Part shown: piece after piece, positions 36,301-39,352 of the stretch
How the letters are laid out: the number at the start of each line of letters is the position of its first letter
How positions within the stretch are numbered: the first letter of the stretch is position 1
Source of the DNA: Lumbricus terrestris
Taxonomy: Eukaryota; Annelida; Clitellata; Crassiclitellata; Lumbricidae
Assembly: GCA_949752735.1 (NCBI GenBank)
Contig: OX457047.1
Coordinates: forward strand, 7,415,344-7,479,343
Length of the DNA stretch: 64,000 nt
Direction: 5' to 3'
Made by a program: the position numbers and the translations under genes
The notes under the pieces: model-generated
Told to the model about the DNA's origin: nothing
Databases searched by the model: none
The model's input: the letters and a program-made list of their open reading frames with translations, nothing else

Positions 36301-38752
36301 ATATTCACGAATATTTACGAATATTAAACCCCAAAGTCACGAATACTCAATCTATGATGCACGGACACATCAATACTCATCAGCATCATCATAATTTTCA
36401 TGATCATCACCATCGTCACCACCACCACCACCACCACCACCACCACCACCACCACCACCACCACCACCACCACCACCACCACCACCACCACCACCAATGC
36501 CCTAAACACCACAATTATCACCACTATTATCACCACCAATGCCCTAAACACCACAATTATCACCACTATTATCACCACCAATGCCCTAAACACCACAATT
36601 ATCACCACCCTCATCACCATCAATGCCCTAAACATCACAAATATCAGCACTATTATCACCATCACCACCCTCACCCCCAACCCCACCACCACCATCATTC
36701 ATTCATCATGAGGATTTATATAGCACCCTACAAAGTTACTACACAAGAGAACCACCATCATAATTATCACCACCAACACCCCAACCACCACCATCACCAT
36801 CATAATTATCACCACCAACACCCAACCACCACCACTCTCATAATTATCACCACCAACACCCCAACCCCCATTATCATCACCATCACAATTATCACCGCCA
36901 ACACCCCAACCACAACCACCAACACCCCAACCACCACCAACACCCCAACCACCACCACCACCAACACCCCAGCCACCACCACCATCACCACCAACAACAC
37001 CCCAACCACCACAATTATCACCACCAACACCCCAACCACCAACATCACAATTATCACCACCAACACCCCAACCACCACCAACCCCCCAACCACCACCATC
37101 ACCACCAACACCCCAACCACCACCACCACCAACACCCCAACCACCACCACCACCACCACCACCAACACCCCAGCCACCACCACCACCAACAACACCCCAA
37201 CCACCAACATCACAATTATCACCACCAACACCCCAACCACCAACATCATCATCACCAACGCTCCATGCCACCCAGGATGGAACAGTGGATTTCTGTTGCC
37301 TTCCTCAAAGACAACCGCATGTGAATCTGCAACCCTTCAGTTACAACGTACAGGACAACATATATCTGTACTAACACACCGCACTACAACATCCCACATT
37401 ATAAGAAGCTTTGGAGGGCTTAATCTAAATCAGAGCTGAAATCGACTGGGCACGTTCCACCTGACCGTATTTTAATCTTCTGCTAATCATTGACCTTAGC
37501 CAATTATGAACTCATCATGCAGCCATCATTGTATTTAGTTAAAAGGTTGACGCTAATGAAGCAGGGCTGGCACCACTTCCCGGTCTCCTGAAAGTAGATG
37601 CATTGAAATGTCATGAACATGTTGTGTACAACATGCTCGGCGTAGTGGTGTCGGGGTATGTTCCATGCCTTGGAGCCGGAAGGTCGCAGGTTTGAATCCA
37701 CCTCAAGTGGCCGCATAAGGAACCTCAGCAAGTCCTTCACTCACAATTGTTCATGGATGCGCTTCGGCATGAAACTCCGTTTTCAGTGTCCGTGCTGTAA
37801 TTTGGAGCGCTTCTGAGTAGACATCCTGAAGGGGTGCTATAGCAAGTGTTCATACGTATATACTTATATACATACTTGTTTCTTGGAATAAAAGTTCTGT
37901 CAATGTGATTTGTCATTGTCATCCCTGTACATAAATAACACCAACATCAACATATTATAAGAGCTCTGTCTCCTTCTACTCGCTGTCTCCTTCTACTCGC
38001 TGTCTCCTTCTACTCGCTGTCTCTTTCTACTCGCTGTCTCCTTCTACTCGCTGTCTCCTTCTACTCGCTGTCTCCTTCTACTCGCTGTCTCCTTCTACTC
38101 GCTGTCTCCTTCTACTCGCTGTCTCCTTCTACTCGCTGTCTCCTTCTACTCGCTGTCTCCTTCTACTCGATCTCAACTTCTGACTGGTAATCCCTCCTCC
38201 TCATTTTATTTTCTCAAAACCTATTTCTTCTCTCGTGGCCTTGCACACTGAGAGCACCTCTGAACGGTTCACCCTAGTGGAGGCGCTTCATGAATGTTTT
38301 CACACAATACAATACAATAGTCGGCACCCAATCGCCCTTCACCTACCCAGCTGGTTCTTGCAGATGTACGCCAGCTTCTCGGCCGACTGGAGCTTGCACA
38401 ACGCGCACCGCTTGTAGTACGGTTCCGTCTTTCCGATGCGGAACGACTGGAACGACGAGTCGTCGATGAACTCCGTCTGCTCGATGACGTGGAACCGGAA
38501 GTCGAAGCCGTCGTCCGTCTTTGTCGTGTCGCCCCAGTACAGGAAGTGGTCGTTGTTGACCACACGCCCGGCGAAGTCGCTCTGGCTGAGAACAGAGATG
38601 TGGTCCGTGTAGTATTCGTCGGCCATCGGACGCATGAAACGGTTGATAAGGCACGACTTGCCGATGCCGCACGCGCCCTTCTCCTTCTCCGTGCCGGAAA
38701 GGCCGACGACGGCGACGTTGTACGTTCGGTTCTCGCATCGTTTCGATGACAT
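1649..38752 (-). CDS. ARHGAP35: p190RhoGAP (Rho GTPase-activating protein 35/5 orthologue), 13 visible exons, 3' end outside window
   Basis: The spliced product of 13 exons is about 1,074 residues and follows vertebrate p190RhoGAP domain order. It has an N-terminal GTPase-like domain (about residues 1-265), an FF-repeat region (about 270-575), two pseudo-GTPase domains (about 600-740 and 785-940) and the start of the linker. Known role of the family: a cytoplasmic GAP that turns off RhoA downstream of integrins and Src-type kinases. The catalytic RhoGAP domain with its arginine finger is absent and should lie to the left of base 1. Exons are 38347-38752, 30116-30797, 13432-13641, 12481-12771, 11852-12004, 11211-11325, 9969-10092, 8831-9042, 8008-8183, 7031-7288, 4446-4621, 2329-2539 and 1649-1857. 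All introns are GT-AG, with phases 1,2,2,2,2,0,1,0,2,2,1,2,1. From memory, the vertebrate genes carry most of this N-terminal region in one large exon, so this split structure is distinctive. Confidence 0.93.
1878..1965 (+). mobile_element. LINE C-terminal remnant
   Basis: Plus-strand translation gives [12 protein letters not shown] then a stop, close to LFAKAYPAVGRL at the end of the LINE fragment near 63.1 kb. It sits just outside the exon 13 acceptor. Confidence 0.5.
1975..2276 (+). mobile_element. tRNA-derived SINE, family B-like
   Basis: A-box-like TTAGTATAATGGGTAACAC, B box GGTTCAAATCC, a middle CCCTAGGTGGCAGCTAAAG and a 3' end TGAATAAAGAAAATT. The 3' part resembles the family-B copies at 10.1 and 33.6 kb. 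The middle word recurs inverted at 53.4 kb. Confidence 0.7.
2329..2539 (-). CDS. ARHGAP35: p190RhoGAP coding exon 12 (linker start)
   Basis: 211 bp, about residues 935-1005, acceptor CCTGTTGCAG and donor GTAAAT. It encodes [19 protein letters not shown], aligned with vertebrate FHPFFKDVVEKKNIIEAT, then a lysine- and proline-rich stretch. It ends SSTSNR in phase 2. The decanucleotide minisatellite begins about 100 bases upstream of its acceptor, inside intron 11. Confidence 0.84.
2640..3676. repeat. 10-bp minisatellite with higher-order structure
   Basis: About 100 tandem copies of a decanucleotide of the form GACAAGGTAN/AACAAGGTAA, almost without indels. Variant units (AACAGGGTAA, GACAAGGAAT, TACAAGGTAC) recur at offsets of 210 and 230 bp, so blocks of 21 and 23 units were duplicated. 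Long Leu/Tyr/Cys-rich open frames here exist only because 10 is not divisible by 3 and the unit lacks stops in some frames. Confidence 0.95.
3755..3998 (-). mobile_element. tRNA-derived SINE, family B
   Basis: Minus-strand copy. On the plus strand it starts with TTGTTTATTCAACAATCCAG and ends in tRNA-like CAATGCGCCACCAGGCAG. It shares GCACTAATAGCAGCCTACAA with the 10.1 kb copy. Confidence 0.75.
4157..4396. mobile_element. mariner-like MITE with TA target duplication
   Basis: 240 bp bounded by TA on both sides, with terminal inverted repeats CAGGGTGCGCCAAAAAAAGA and its near complement TCTTTTCTGGTGCACCCTG; inner arms CCCCCTAGGTTTTTGC/GCAAAAAACCTAGGGGG. The TA duplication and CAGGGTG ends suggest Tc1/mariner superfamily. 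There is no transposase. It lies in intron 11. Confidence 0.85.
4446..4621 (-). CDS. ARHGAP35: p190RhoGAP coding exon 11 (end of pseudo-GTPase domain 2)
   Basis: 176 bp, about residues 877-935, acceptor CGTCGACAG. It encodes [20 protein letters not shown], matching vertebrate [20 protein letters not shown]. Two donors overlap: GTAGGT at 4445 (chosen, because it gives the right phase for exon 12) and GTGTTA four bases later, which would break the frame. Confidence 0.86.
4698..5240 (-). mobile_element. CR1/L2-type LINE 3' fragment with ATTG tail
   Basis: Minus-strand translation gives a reverse-transcriptase C-terminal region: [18 protein letters not shown], then [20 protein letters not shown] and the terminal GSASE. 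The 3' UTR reads GGGAGCGCCTCTGAGTAGG, then CTTGAAGGGGCGCTATATAA and (ATTG)n at 4722-4698. This tail is shared with family-A SINEs. 5'-truncated, as usual for LINEs. Confidence 0.85.
5775..6330 (+). repeat. Tandem pair of a CCCGG-headed dispersed repeat
   Basis: Starts TACCCGGCTTCGCCCGGG, a short hairpin, and contains two ~265-bp copies in tandem. Each carries CCACTGTGGTACCCATCG, CGCTAAATTTCGGGTTTTCG and CCGCCCCTGCGGGGCG. Heads with the same CCCGG pattern occur at 24.4 and 63.3 kb. The superfamily is uncertain. Confidence 0.7.
6766..6982 (+). mobile_element. tRNA-derived SINE, family A, best copy
   Basis: Head GGTGGTGTAGTGGTGG (A box), GAGGTTCAAATCCACC (B box), core GACCTTGGGCAAGTCC, tail GGGAGCGCCTCTGAGTAG then GAAGGGGCGCTATA, ending in a CAAA run. 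Length is about 200 bp. The tail matches the LINE at 4.7 kb. Confidence 0.9.
7031..7288 (-). CDS. ARHGAP35: p190RhoGAP coding exon 10 (pseudo-GTPase domain 2)
   Basis: 258 bp, about residues 790-876, acceptor TTCTTTTAG, donor GTAAGA, phase 2. It starts [11 protein letters not shown] (vertebrate IVMCLMCGDPF) and ends [18 protein letters not shown] (vertebrate HGYIVFYSAKRKASLAML), a very strong match. No P-loop lysine is present, consistent with a pseudo-GTPase fold. Confidence 0.92.
8008..8183 (-). CDS. ARHGAP35: p190RhoGAP coding exon 9 (end of pseudo-GTPase 1, linker to 2)
   Basis: 176 bp, about residues 732-790. The phase-compatible acceptor is GACTGCAG; another AG seven bases upstream would break the frame. 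The donor is GTAGGT, phase 2. The product [20 protein letters not shown] aligns with the vertebrate QCVFLDPASAG... segment and ends EPDLR, where vertebrates have VDLR. Confidence 0.87.
8831..9042 (-). CDS. ARHGAP35: p190RhoGAP coding exon 8 (pseudo-GTPase domain 1)
   Basis: 212 bp, about residues 661-731, acceptor CGTTTCAG, donor GTTAGG, ending in phase 0. It begins [20 protein letters not shown] (vertebrate CLCLYNSKESLSYVVESIE) and includes [12 protein letters not shown] in place of LPLTLILVNKRGD. The acceptor tract lies at the edge of a minisatellite that fills the neighbouring intron. Confidence 0.9.
9050..9265. repeat. ~36-bp minisatellite in intron 7, touching the exon 8 acceptor
   Basis: Five to six degenerate units containing TTAAATAGAAGTTGGATTGA and TGATGAAAGTATTGTTG. 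The last unit runs into the acceptor tract of exon 8 (on the minus strand, ATCAATCTCGTTTCAG). A related array lies in intron 6. Confidence 0.8.
9362..9650 (-). mobile_element. CR1/L2-type LINE 3' fragment
   Basis: TTTATATAGCTCCAGGGCC, then CAGTGGTGCTCCCGACTCC and AAGAACAGTTTTCAAGTGC: the antisense of the LINE 3' UTR plus C-terminal coding seen at 4.7 and 16.5 kb. Strongly decayed. Confidence 0.6.
9969..10092 (-). CDS. ARHGAP35: p190RhoGAP coding exon 7 (pseudo-GTPase domain 1)
   Basis: 124 bp, about residues 620-660, acceptor AAATTGCAG, donor GTGAGT, ending in phase 1. It encodes [20 protein letters not shown] and [16 protein letters not shown], matching vertebrate [20 protein letters not shown] and LPVNSFQTPTFQPHG. 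A second in-phase AG lies 6 bases inside the exon, so the protein could lack two residues (MQ). Confidence 0.9.
10130..10386 (-). mobile_element. tRNA-derived SINE, family B
   Basis: On the minus strand: GGTAGAGTAATGGATAACAC (A-box region), GAGTTCGAGTCCCCC (B box), TTGTAGGCTGCTATTAGCGC, and a 3' end GTCAACCGGATTATTTCAAT plus AAAG. It matches the plus-strand copy at 33.6 kb over its whole length. Confidence 0.88.
10795..11165. repeat. ~36-bp minisatellite in intron 6
   Basis: About nine units with TTAAATAGAAGTTGGATTGA and TTGATGAAAATATTGTTGC variants, the same unit as the array in intron 7. It starts about 50 bases inside the intron after the exon 6 donor. Confidence 0.8.
11211..11325 (-). 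CDS. ARHGAP35: p190RhoGAP coding exon 6 (start of pseudo-GTPase domain 1)
   Basis: 115 bp, about residues 581-619, acceptor CGTTTCAG and donor GTTAGT, ending in phase 0. It encodes [20 protein letters not shown], matching the first strand and degenerate P-loop of vertebrate pseudo-GTPase domain 1 (INLVILGKDGLARELANEI). The GKS/T needed to bind nucleotide is missing, as expected for this domain. Confidence 0.88.
11852..12004 (-). CDS. ARHGAP35: p190RhoGAP coding exon 5 (end of FF region)
   Basis: 153 bp, about residues 530-580; too short to stand out as an open frame. It follows acceptor TTCTTTGTAG and ends at donor GTGAGA, phase 2. The product [20 protein letters not shown] aligns with vertebrate [20 protein letters not shown]. 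The CPSC pair that follows in vertebrates is absent; the equivalent stretch has cysteines in [12 protein letters not shown]. Confidence 0.85.
12195..12400 (-). mobile_element. LINE 3' fragment
   Basis: ATTTATAAAGCGTCTCTAGT followed by CAGAGGCGCTCCCAGTGCGC and a polypurine segment. It resembles the antisense tail at 26.4 kb (CAGAAGCACTCTCAGTGTGC). No intact reading frame. Confidence 0.55.
12481..12771 (-). CDS. ARHGAP35: p190RhoGAP coding exon 4 (FF region)
   Basis: 291 bp, about residues 433-529. The acceptor is GTTGAACAG, pyrimidine-poor but the one that keeps phase, and the donor is GTCAGT. The product begins [13 protein letters not shown] and contains [17 protein letters not shown], closely matching the vertebrate KAKEEFQELLLEYSELF segment. 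A methionine just upstream of the acceptor lies in intron sequence and is not a start. Confidence 0.9.
12893..13222. mobile_element. Non-autonomous hAT-like element, 330 bp
   Basis: Terminal inverted repeats CAGGGGCGGATCCAG and the complement of CTGTATCCGCCCTTG, flanked by the perfect 8-bp duplication GCTCCCAC (12885-12892 and 13223-13230). It contains one reversed shared module (ATGACTAAAAAAGGTCATCA at 13112-13131). Same TIR family as the elements at 58.1 and 62.6 kb. Lies in intron 3; no coding capacity. Confidence 0.9.
13250..13372 (+). mobile_element. LINE 3' tail fragment
   Basis: Plus-strand GGGAGCACTCTCGAGTAG, then CCTTGAAGAGGCACCATATA: the CR1/L2-type LINE 3' end in sense orientation, just before exon 3. 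Confidence 0.6.
13432..13641 (-). CDS. ARHGAP35: p190RhoGAP coding exon 3 (FF region)
   Basis: 210 bp, about residues 363-432, after acceptor TGATTTCAG. The product begins [20 protein letters not shown] and includes [17 protein letters not shown], which matches the ERIPFDLMDTVPAEQL-type segment between FF1 and FF2 of vertebrate p190 with almost no length difference. It ends in phase 2 at donor GTAATA. The intron before it is 16.5 kb. Confidence 0.9.
13990..14160. repeat. CAT microsatellite plus LINE tail GGCGCC motif
   Basis: About 31 CAT/ATC triplets (13990-14084), followed by AATAAT and GCTACAAGGGCGCC, the inverted 3' end of a LINE also seen at 62.98 kb. His, Met or Asp homopolymer frames here are artefacts of the triplet repeat. 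Confidence 0.85.
15078..15232. repeat. CT dinucleotide run followed by TTC/TCC triplets
   Basis: An 84-bp pure CT run to 15162, then a polypyrimidine TTC/TCC stretch. Candidate H-DNA tract; the Ser/Leu-rich frames are artefacts. Confidence 0.9.
16325..16380 (+). repeat. Dispersed CAGGCTTGGGACTGGCAC repeat
   Basis: Carries CCCTCCTCCTTTCTCCAG then GCTTGGGACTGGCACTGTCA, a word found repeatedly in the window (three copies near 18 kb, decayed relatives at 45.8 and 63.7-64.0 kb). Confidence 0.65.
16525..16878 (-). mobile_element. CR1/L2-type LINE C-terminal fragment
   Basis: Minus-strand translation includes [20 protein letters not shown] and VWNGLPFEL, the conserved C-terminal block of this LINE group ([14 protein letters not shown] at 4.9 kb). 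Its 3' UTR follows as GAGCGCCTATGAGTAG. Confidence 0.75.
16895..17100 (-). mobile_element. Second LINE 3' fragment
   Basis: TTTTATATAGCCCCTCTTCA, then AGGACAGTTTTGAAATTC and AGGAAGGCCATCCCAAGTTG, antisense to the usual FHKLLKT and TWNG coding. Badly decayed, lying tail-to-head behind the 16.5 kb copy. Confidence 0.55.
17495..17829. mobile_element. Non-autonomous hAT-like element, 335 bp
   Basis: Ends CAAGGATGCCACTC and the complement of GAGTGGCATCCCTG, with the perfect 8-bp duplication GTTGTGAC (17487-17494 and 17830-17837). It contains one shared module (CTGACGACCTTTTTTTAGTC from 17605). Its TIR differs from the CAAGGGCGGAT family. In intron 2; no coding capacity. Confidence 0.9.
18050..18560 (+). 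repeat. Three copies of the CAGGCTTGGGACTGGCAC repeat
   Basis: Copies near 18057-18135, 18190-18265 and 18480-18560 share TTTAACGACACTGTA, ATCACTAGCGCCGCCCTCCT and CTTGGGACTGGCACT. Copy spacings are irregular, so this is a cluster of insertions or duplications and not a regular satellite. Confidence 0.75.
19296..20045 (-). mobile_element. LINE reverse-transcriptase C-terminal fragment (second LINE type)
   Basis: Minus-strand translation holds [20 protein letters not shown] and [20 protein letters not shown], the conserved tail of a common invertebrate LINE type (RNWIGH...EGRxxGKRGRGRPR). Upstream, in other frames, are remnants of the SETW...RRLEAFEMW segment. Several frameshifts. Confidence 0.8.
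20100..20520. repeat. Degenerate GTAGGTAGAT / ATAGGTCAGTAGGT minisatellite
   Basis: Repeated AGTAGGTCAGTAGGTAGGTA-type words with irregular spacing. No protein sense in either strand. Confidence 0.75.
21188..21227. other. 18-bp inverted repeat (hairpin)
   Basis: AGTTTGGCCTGCCTGACC, a 4-base CTTT loop, then GGTCGGGCAGGCCAAACT. The arms pair over 18 bp with one T.G pair. Adjacent sequence looks like decayed LINE, so it may be accidental or repeat-borne. Confidence 0.7.
22298..24205 (-). mobile_element. TIR-bounded DNA element carrying an unknown-function gene family
   Basis: 1.9 kb with imperfect inverted arms of about 120 bp. The outer ends are ACACTGGACAACA (left) and, on the complement of the right end, ACACTGGTCAACA. 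Inner blocks GTGCTGAACACGAATATGAC/GTGCTGAACACGAATATAAC and TGGCTCTAGTTTT/TGGCTCTCGTTTT face each other. The interior is occupied by the pseudogene at 22510-23988. Both flanks are units of the same AT-rich repeat (CAATTCTTG..AAA..GAGAATGTA), as if the element landed in it. No clear target duplication was found and I cannot assign a superfamily. Confidence 0.7.
22510..23988 (-). pseudogene. Decayed copy of a widespread invertebrate transposon-associated protein of unknown function
   Basis: Three minus-strand segments read collinearly. An N-terminal part ([19 protein letters not shown] to [13 protein letters not shown]) is followed, after a frame change near 23450, by [40 protein letters not shown] and [15 protein letters not shown] replaces the usual Trp at CFLCE-W, then [14 protein letters not shown] continues. 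After another frame change near 23045 come [51 protein letters not shown] and [20 protein letters not shown]. From memory, a family with these motifs is multi-copy in insects, cnidarians and other invertebrates and usually annotated as uncharacterised. The Cys pairs and His-rich block could bind metal (inference). At least three disabling changes make it non-functional here. Confidence 0.85.
24332..24382. repeat. TA dinucleotide microsatellite
   Basis: About 25 TA units, directly before the repeat that begins at 24388. Confidence 0.95.
24388..24727 (+). repeat. CTAGCTGTACCCGG-headed dispersed repeat
   Basis: Starts CTAGCTGTACCCGGCCACGC and ends TTTATTTATATAGAT. The 63.3 kb copy begins CTAGCTGGGGTACCCGGCG and also ends TTATATAGAT. 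Pyrimidine-rich middle. Shared termini suggest one retroelement-like family of 270-340 bp; class not determined. Confidence 0.65.
25156..25436. mobile_element. Non-autonomous hAT-like element, 281 bp
   Basis: Ends CAGGGCCGGATTAAG and the complement of CTTAAACCGGCCCTG, with the perfect 8-bp duplication CAGACAGT (25148-25155 and 25437-25444). Two shared modules (AATGATCTTTTTTAGTTGC near 25225; CTGACGACCTTTTTTAGTTG near 25290), each followed by TCGAAATTT. Confidence 0.92.
25780..25862. repeat. ATGT microsatellite
   Basis: Interrupted ATGT/ATGC tetranucleotide run. Confidence 0.85.
25889..26094 (-). mobile_element. tRNA-derived SINE, family A
   Basis: Antisense copy: TATATAGCACCCCTTCAAGT tail, CAGAGGCGCTCTCGAC, then GGTGGATTCGAACCC (B-box complement) and CCTACACCACCATGC (A-box side). 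Confidence 0.85.
26395..26620 (-). mobile_element. LINE 3' fragment
   Basis: CAGAAGCACTCTCAGTGTGC and a polypurine AAGAAGCAGGTTTTGAGA block, related to the copy at 12.2 kb. No intact frame. Confidence 0.55.
26907..27116 (-). mobile_element. tRNA-derived SINE, family A
   Basis: Well-preserved antisense copy: TTATAGCGCCCCTTCAAGC tail, CAGAGGCGCTCCCGA, core complement GGACTTGCCCAAGGTCC, B-box complement GGATTCGAACCC and A-box side CTACACCACCGCGCC. Confidence 0.9.
27118..27260. repeat. ATGT microsatellite next to SINE
   Basis: About 28 ATGT/ATGC units immediately beyond the tRNA-like head of the SINE. Met-Tyr-Val-Cys frames are artefacts. Confidence 0.9.
27598..27732. repeat. CA-rich microsatellite
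   Basis: Interrupted CACACA/CCACACA run; the Thr/His-rich frames are artefacts. Confidence 0.9.
29475..29745 (-). mobile_element. LINE 3' fragment
   Basis: CACTTATAAAGCACTTCTCTC, then AGCTCCAAGTGTGCAATC and CAGAGAGAAAGGTGGAGCGA, a decayed antisense tail like the one near 49.7 kb. Confidence 0.5.
29825..30024 (-). mobile_element. tRNA-derived SINE, family A, beside exon 2
   Basis: Antisense copy 92 bp downstream of the exon 2 donor: ACAGCGCCCCTCCAAGCTC tail, CAGAGGCACTCCCGACTAC, core complement GGACTTGCTCAAGGTCC and head CTACACCACCGCGCC. Confidence 0.88.
30116..30797 (-). CDS. ARHGAP35: p190RhoGAP coding exon 2 (rest of GTPase-like domain, first FF region)
   Basis: The longest exon, 682 bp, residues 136-362. 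It follows acceptor CGCTTCAG and begins [14 protein letters not shown], continuing exon 1 exactly as in vertebrate p190. The base-recognition motif is TKND in place of canonical NKxD, and ETSAHENVN matches the SAK-type loop. The second half ([14 protein letters not shown] onward) matches the first FF domain. It ends at donor GTATGC in phase 2. Simple frame translation runs past the donor into an adjacent SINE and should be ignored there. Confidence 0.93.
31210..31325 (-). mobile_element. LINE/SINE 3' tail with AATC run
   Basis: An (AATC)n run, then TTTATATAGCGCCCCTTCAA and CAGAGGCACTCCCGGCC: the shared LINE 3' end, severely 5'-truncated. Confidence 0.65.
31681..32488 (+). mobile_element. 808-bp hAT-like element, copy 1
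   Basis: Ends CATAGATTGAGTATTCG and the complement of CGAATACTCAATCTATG, with the perfect 8-bp duplication AGTCATAC (31673-31680 and 32489-32496). Subterminal ATTCGTAAATATTCGTGAAT repeats at both ends look like transposase-binding arrays (inference). The interior has no reading frame of note. An apparently identical copy sits inverted at 35549-36356. Confidence 0.93.
32490..33620. other. Intron 1 stretch, mostly unassigned
   Basis: Contains a short LINE-tail remnant near 32925-32985 (ATAAAGCGCCACTTCAAG, CAGAGGTGCTTCAGACC) and a short G run at 33232-33240. Otherwise nothing recognisable. Confidence 0.5.
33625..33876 (+). mobile_element. tRNA-derived SINE, family B
   Basis: AGTAGAGTAAATGGATAACA, B box GAGTTCAAGCCCCCG, GGCTGCTATTAGCGCCATGT and 3' end GTCAACCGGATTGTTGATTA. 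Full-length match to the inverted copy at 10.1 kb. Confidence 0.88.
34375..34490 (+). mobile_element. LINE 3' tail fragment
   Basis: GGGAGTGCCTCTGATTAGG, then GAGAGGCGCTTTATAAATCC and an ATAGA run, in sense orientation. Confidence 0.6.
34570..34870 (+). mobile_element. LINE C-terminal remnant (third LINE type)
   Basis: Split over two frames: [16 protein letters not shown], then [20 protein letters not shown] and [14 protein letters not shown]. This matches the RWTPPGKRKRGRPKTTWRR..DL...G.TW.EA...A.DR..WR tail common in invertebrate LINEs. Non-functional. Confidence 0.75.
35549..36356 (-). mobile_element. 808-bp hAT-like element, copy 2 (inverted)
   Basis: Same length and, as far as I can read, the same sequence as copy 1 on the opposite strand. 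Flanked by the perfect 8-bp duplication ATGCACGG (35541-35548 and 36357-36364). Different duplications show two independent insertions in intron 1, 3.06 kb apart. Confidence 0.93.
36413..37262. repeat. CCA-rich arrays: triplet run, 4 x 42-bp repeat and degenerate CACCAACACCCCAACC array
   Basis: A CCA/CAC triplet run to 36498, then four 42-bp units beginning GCCCTAAACA (36499, 36541, 36583, 36625), then from about 36760 a degenerate mix of CACCAACACCCCAACCACCA and CAATTATCACC. A piece of LINE tail (GAGGATTTATATAGCACCC) interrupts at about 36708-36750. The 400-codon open frame of His and Thr/Pro runs is a repeat artefact. Confidence 0.88.
37632..37852 (+). mobile_element. tRNA-derived SINE, family A, diverged
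   Basis: Head CTCGGCGTAGTGGTGTCGG, B box CAGGTTTGAATCCACC, core AAGTCCTTCACTCACAATTG, tail TGGAGCGCTTCTGAGTAG then GAAGGGGTGCTATAGC. Confidence 0.82.
37966..38169. repeat. 12 x 17-bp minisatellite near exon 1 donor
   Basis: Exactly 12 head-to-tail units CTGTCTCCTTCTACTCG with only isolated substitutions. Ends about 170 bases from the exon 1 splice donor, inside intron 1. On the transcribed strand it is purine-rich. Confidence 0.95.
38185..38333 (+). mobile_element. LINE 3' tail fragment next to exon 1
   Basis: CCTTGCACACTGAGAGCACC, then GTGGAGGCGCTTCATGAATG and an ATACA run. It ends only about 14 bases from the exon 1 donor. Confidence 0.6.
38347..38752 (-). CDS. ARHGAP35: p190RhoGAP coding exon 1 (GTPase-like domain, P-loop)
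   Basis: Encodes residues 1-135. The chosen ATG (38752-38750) is the first methionine after an in-frame TGA 14 codons upstream, and homology begins a few residues later with [17 protein letters not shown]. The P-loop reads GACGIGKSC, with K32 and S33 as the nucleotide-binding lysine and serine. The stretches [11 protein letters not shown] and EQTEFIDD are family hallmarks. The exon ends after CAGCTGG at donor GTAGGT (phase 1). The coding DNA is clearly more GC-rich than the flanks. Whether a 5' untranslated exon is spliced just upstream is unclear; a weak acceptor, TTTCGCAG, lies about 27 bases before the ATG. Confidence 0.93.
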
Positions 38753-38754
38753 CG

Positions 38755-39110
38755 CCCCGCGGTGCTTCCCCTCGGCTGCGAAATTCCCTCAGCCGGAACT
38801 TCCCCACGGGTTTTTGACCTTGTCGGAATTTCCGTTCAGATTTTACTTCCAACAAGATGGCACTTCTCGTCAAAAAGCTATTTTGTATAGCTGGTATTTT
38901 GCACGACTGGTAAACCCCCCTAATCCAGTAAACCCCTTCAGCTGGCAATTTCCCCAACCCAATATCACCCTTGCCTGATACTTCCCTCTGCAATTATTTC
39001 CTAAATTACAACCTGGTATTTCCCTGAGATATTCCCTTCAGCTGGGTAATTCCCTCAGTCAAGCGTTCCCACTCCCGATATTTCCCCTCAGCCAGTATTT
39101 CTGCAAACAG
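38755..39110. repeat. Degenerate TTCCC(TC)CAG motif cluster upstream of exon 1
   Basis: About a dozen irregular copies of words such as AATTCCCTCAGCC, ATTCCCTTCAGC and ATTTCCCCTCAGCC within 350 bp directly before the p190 start codon. Could be a decayed minisatellite or a 5' UTR/promoter feature; no TATA box is evident. Confidence 0.5.
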
Positions 39111-39113
39111 AAG

Positions 39114-39352
39114 CGTGGCAAGTCTTGAAGAGACGTTCGAGTTTGTTGCATTCATCGATAATGACACGCATGACGATTGAGAGAAAAAAGCCGATAAGAT
39201 CTATCAGATGTTCGAAGTGGTCGCAGTGTCTGATGTCTATCGGATACTACCAGACACTGAGCGTATTTGGGTTCTGCTCTCCGCTGATGAATGCATTTTT
39301 GAGCACGGAAGAAAACTTTGTCATCCCTTGGGCACCATCCGTATCCAGTTAT
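39114..39352 (+). pseudogene. Possible coding relic, unrecognised
   Basis: One plus-strand frame reads VASLEETFEFVAFIDND, one TGA, then KKADKIYQMFEVVAVSDVYR and ILPDTERIWVLLSADECIFE before a TGA. The composition looks protein-like. I do not recognise the family; a retroelement gag or a host relic are both possible. Confidence 0.3.

Noticed and set aside
36237..37439. 400-codon plus-strand frame with His and Thr/Pro runs, and Gly/Val-rich frames opposite
   Set aside because: Produced by CCA-type microsatellite and 42-bp tandem units, with hAT-like and LINE-tail sequence at its ends; no coding signature.
37966..38169. CRISPR-like direct repeats
   Set aside because: Units are head-to-tail with no unique spacers, and the context is an animal intron.
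38343..38993. 216-codon minus-strand frame overlapping exon 1
   Set aside because: Arg-rich alternative frame of GC-rich coding DNA; the p190 frame has the family motifs.
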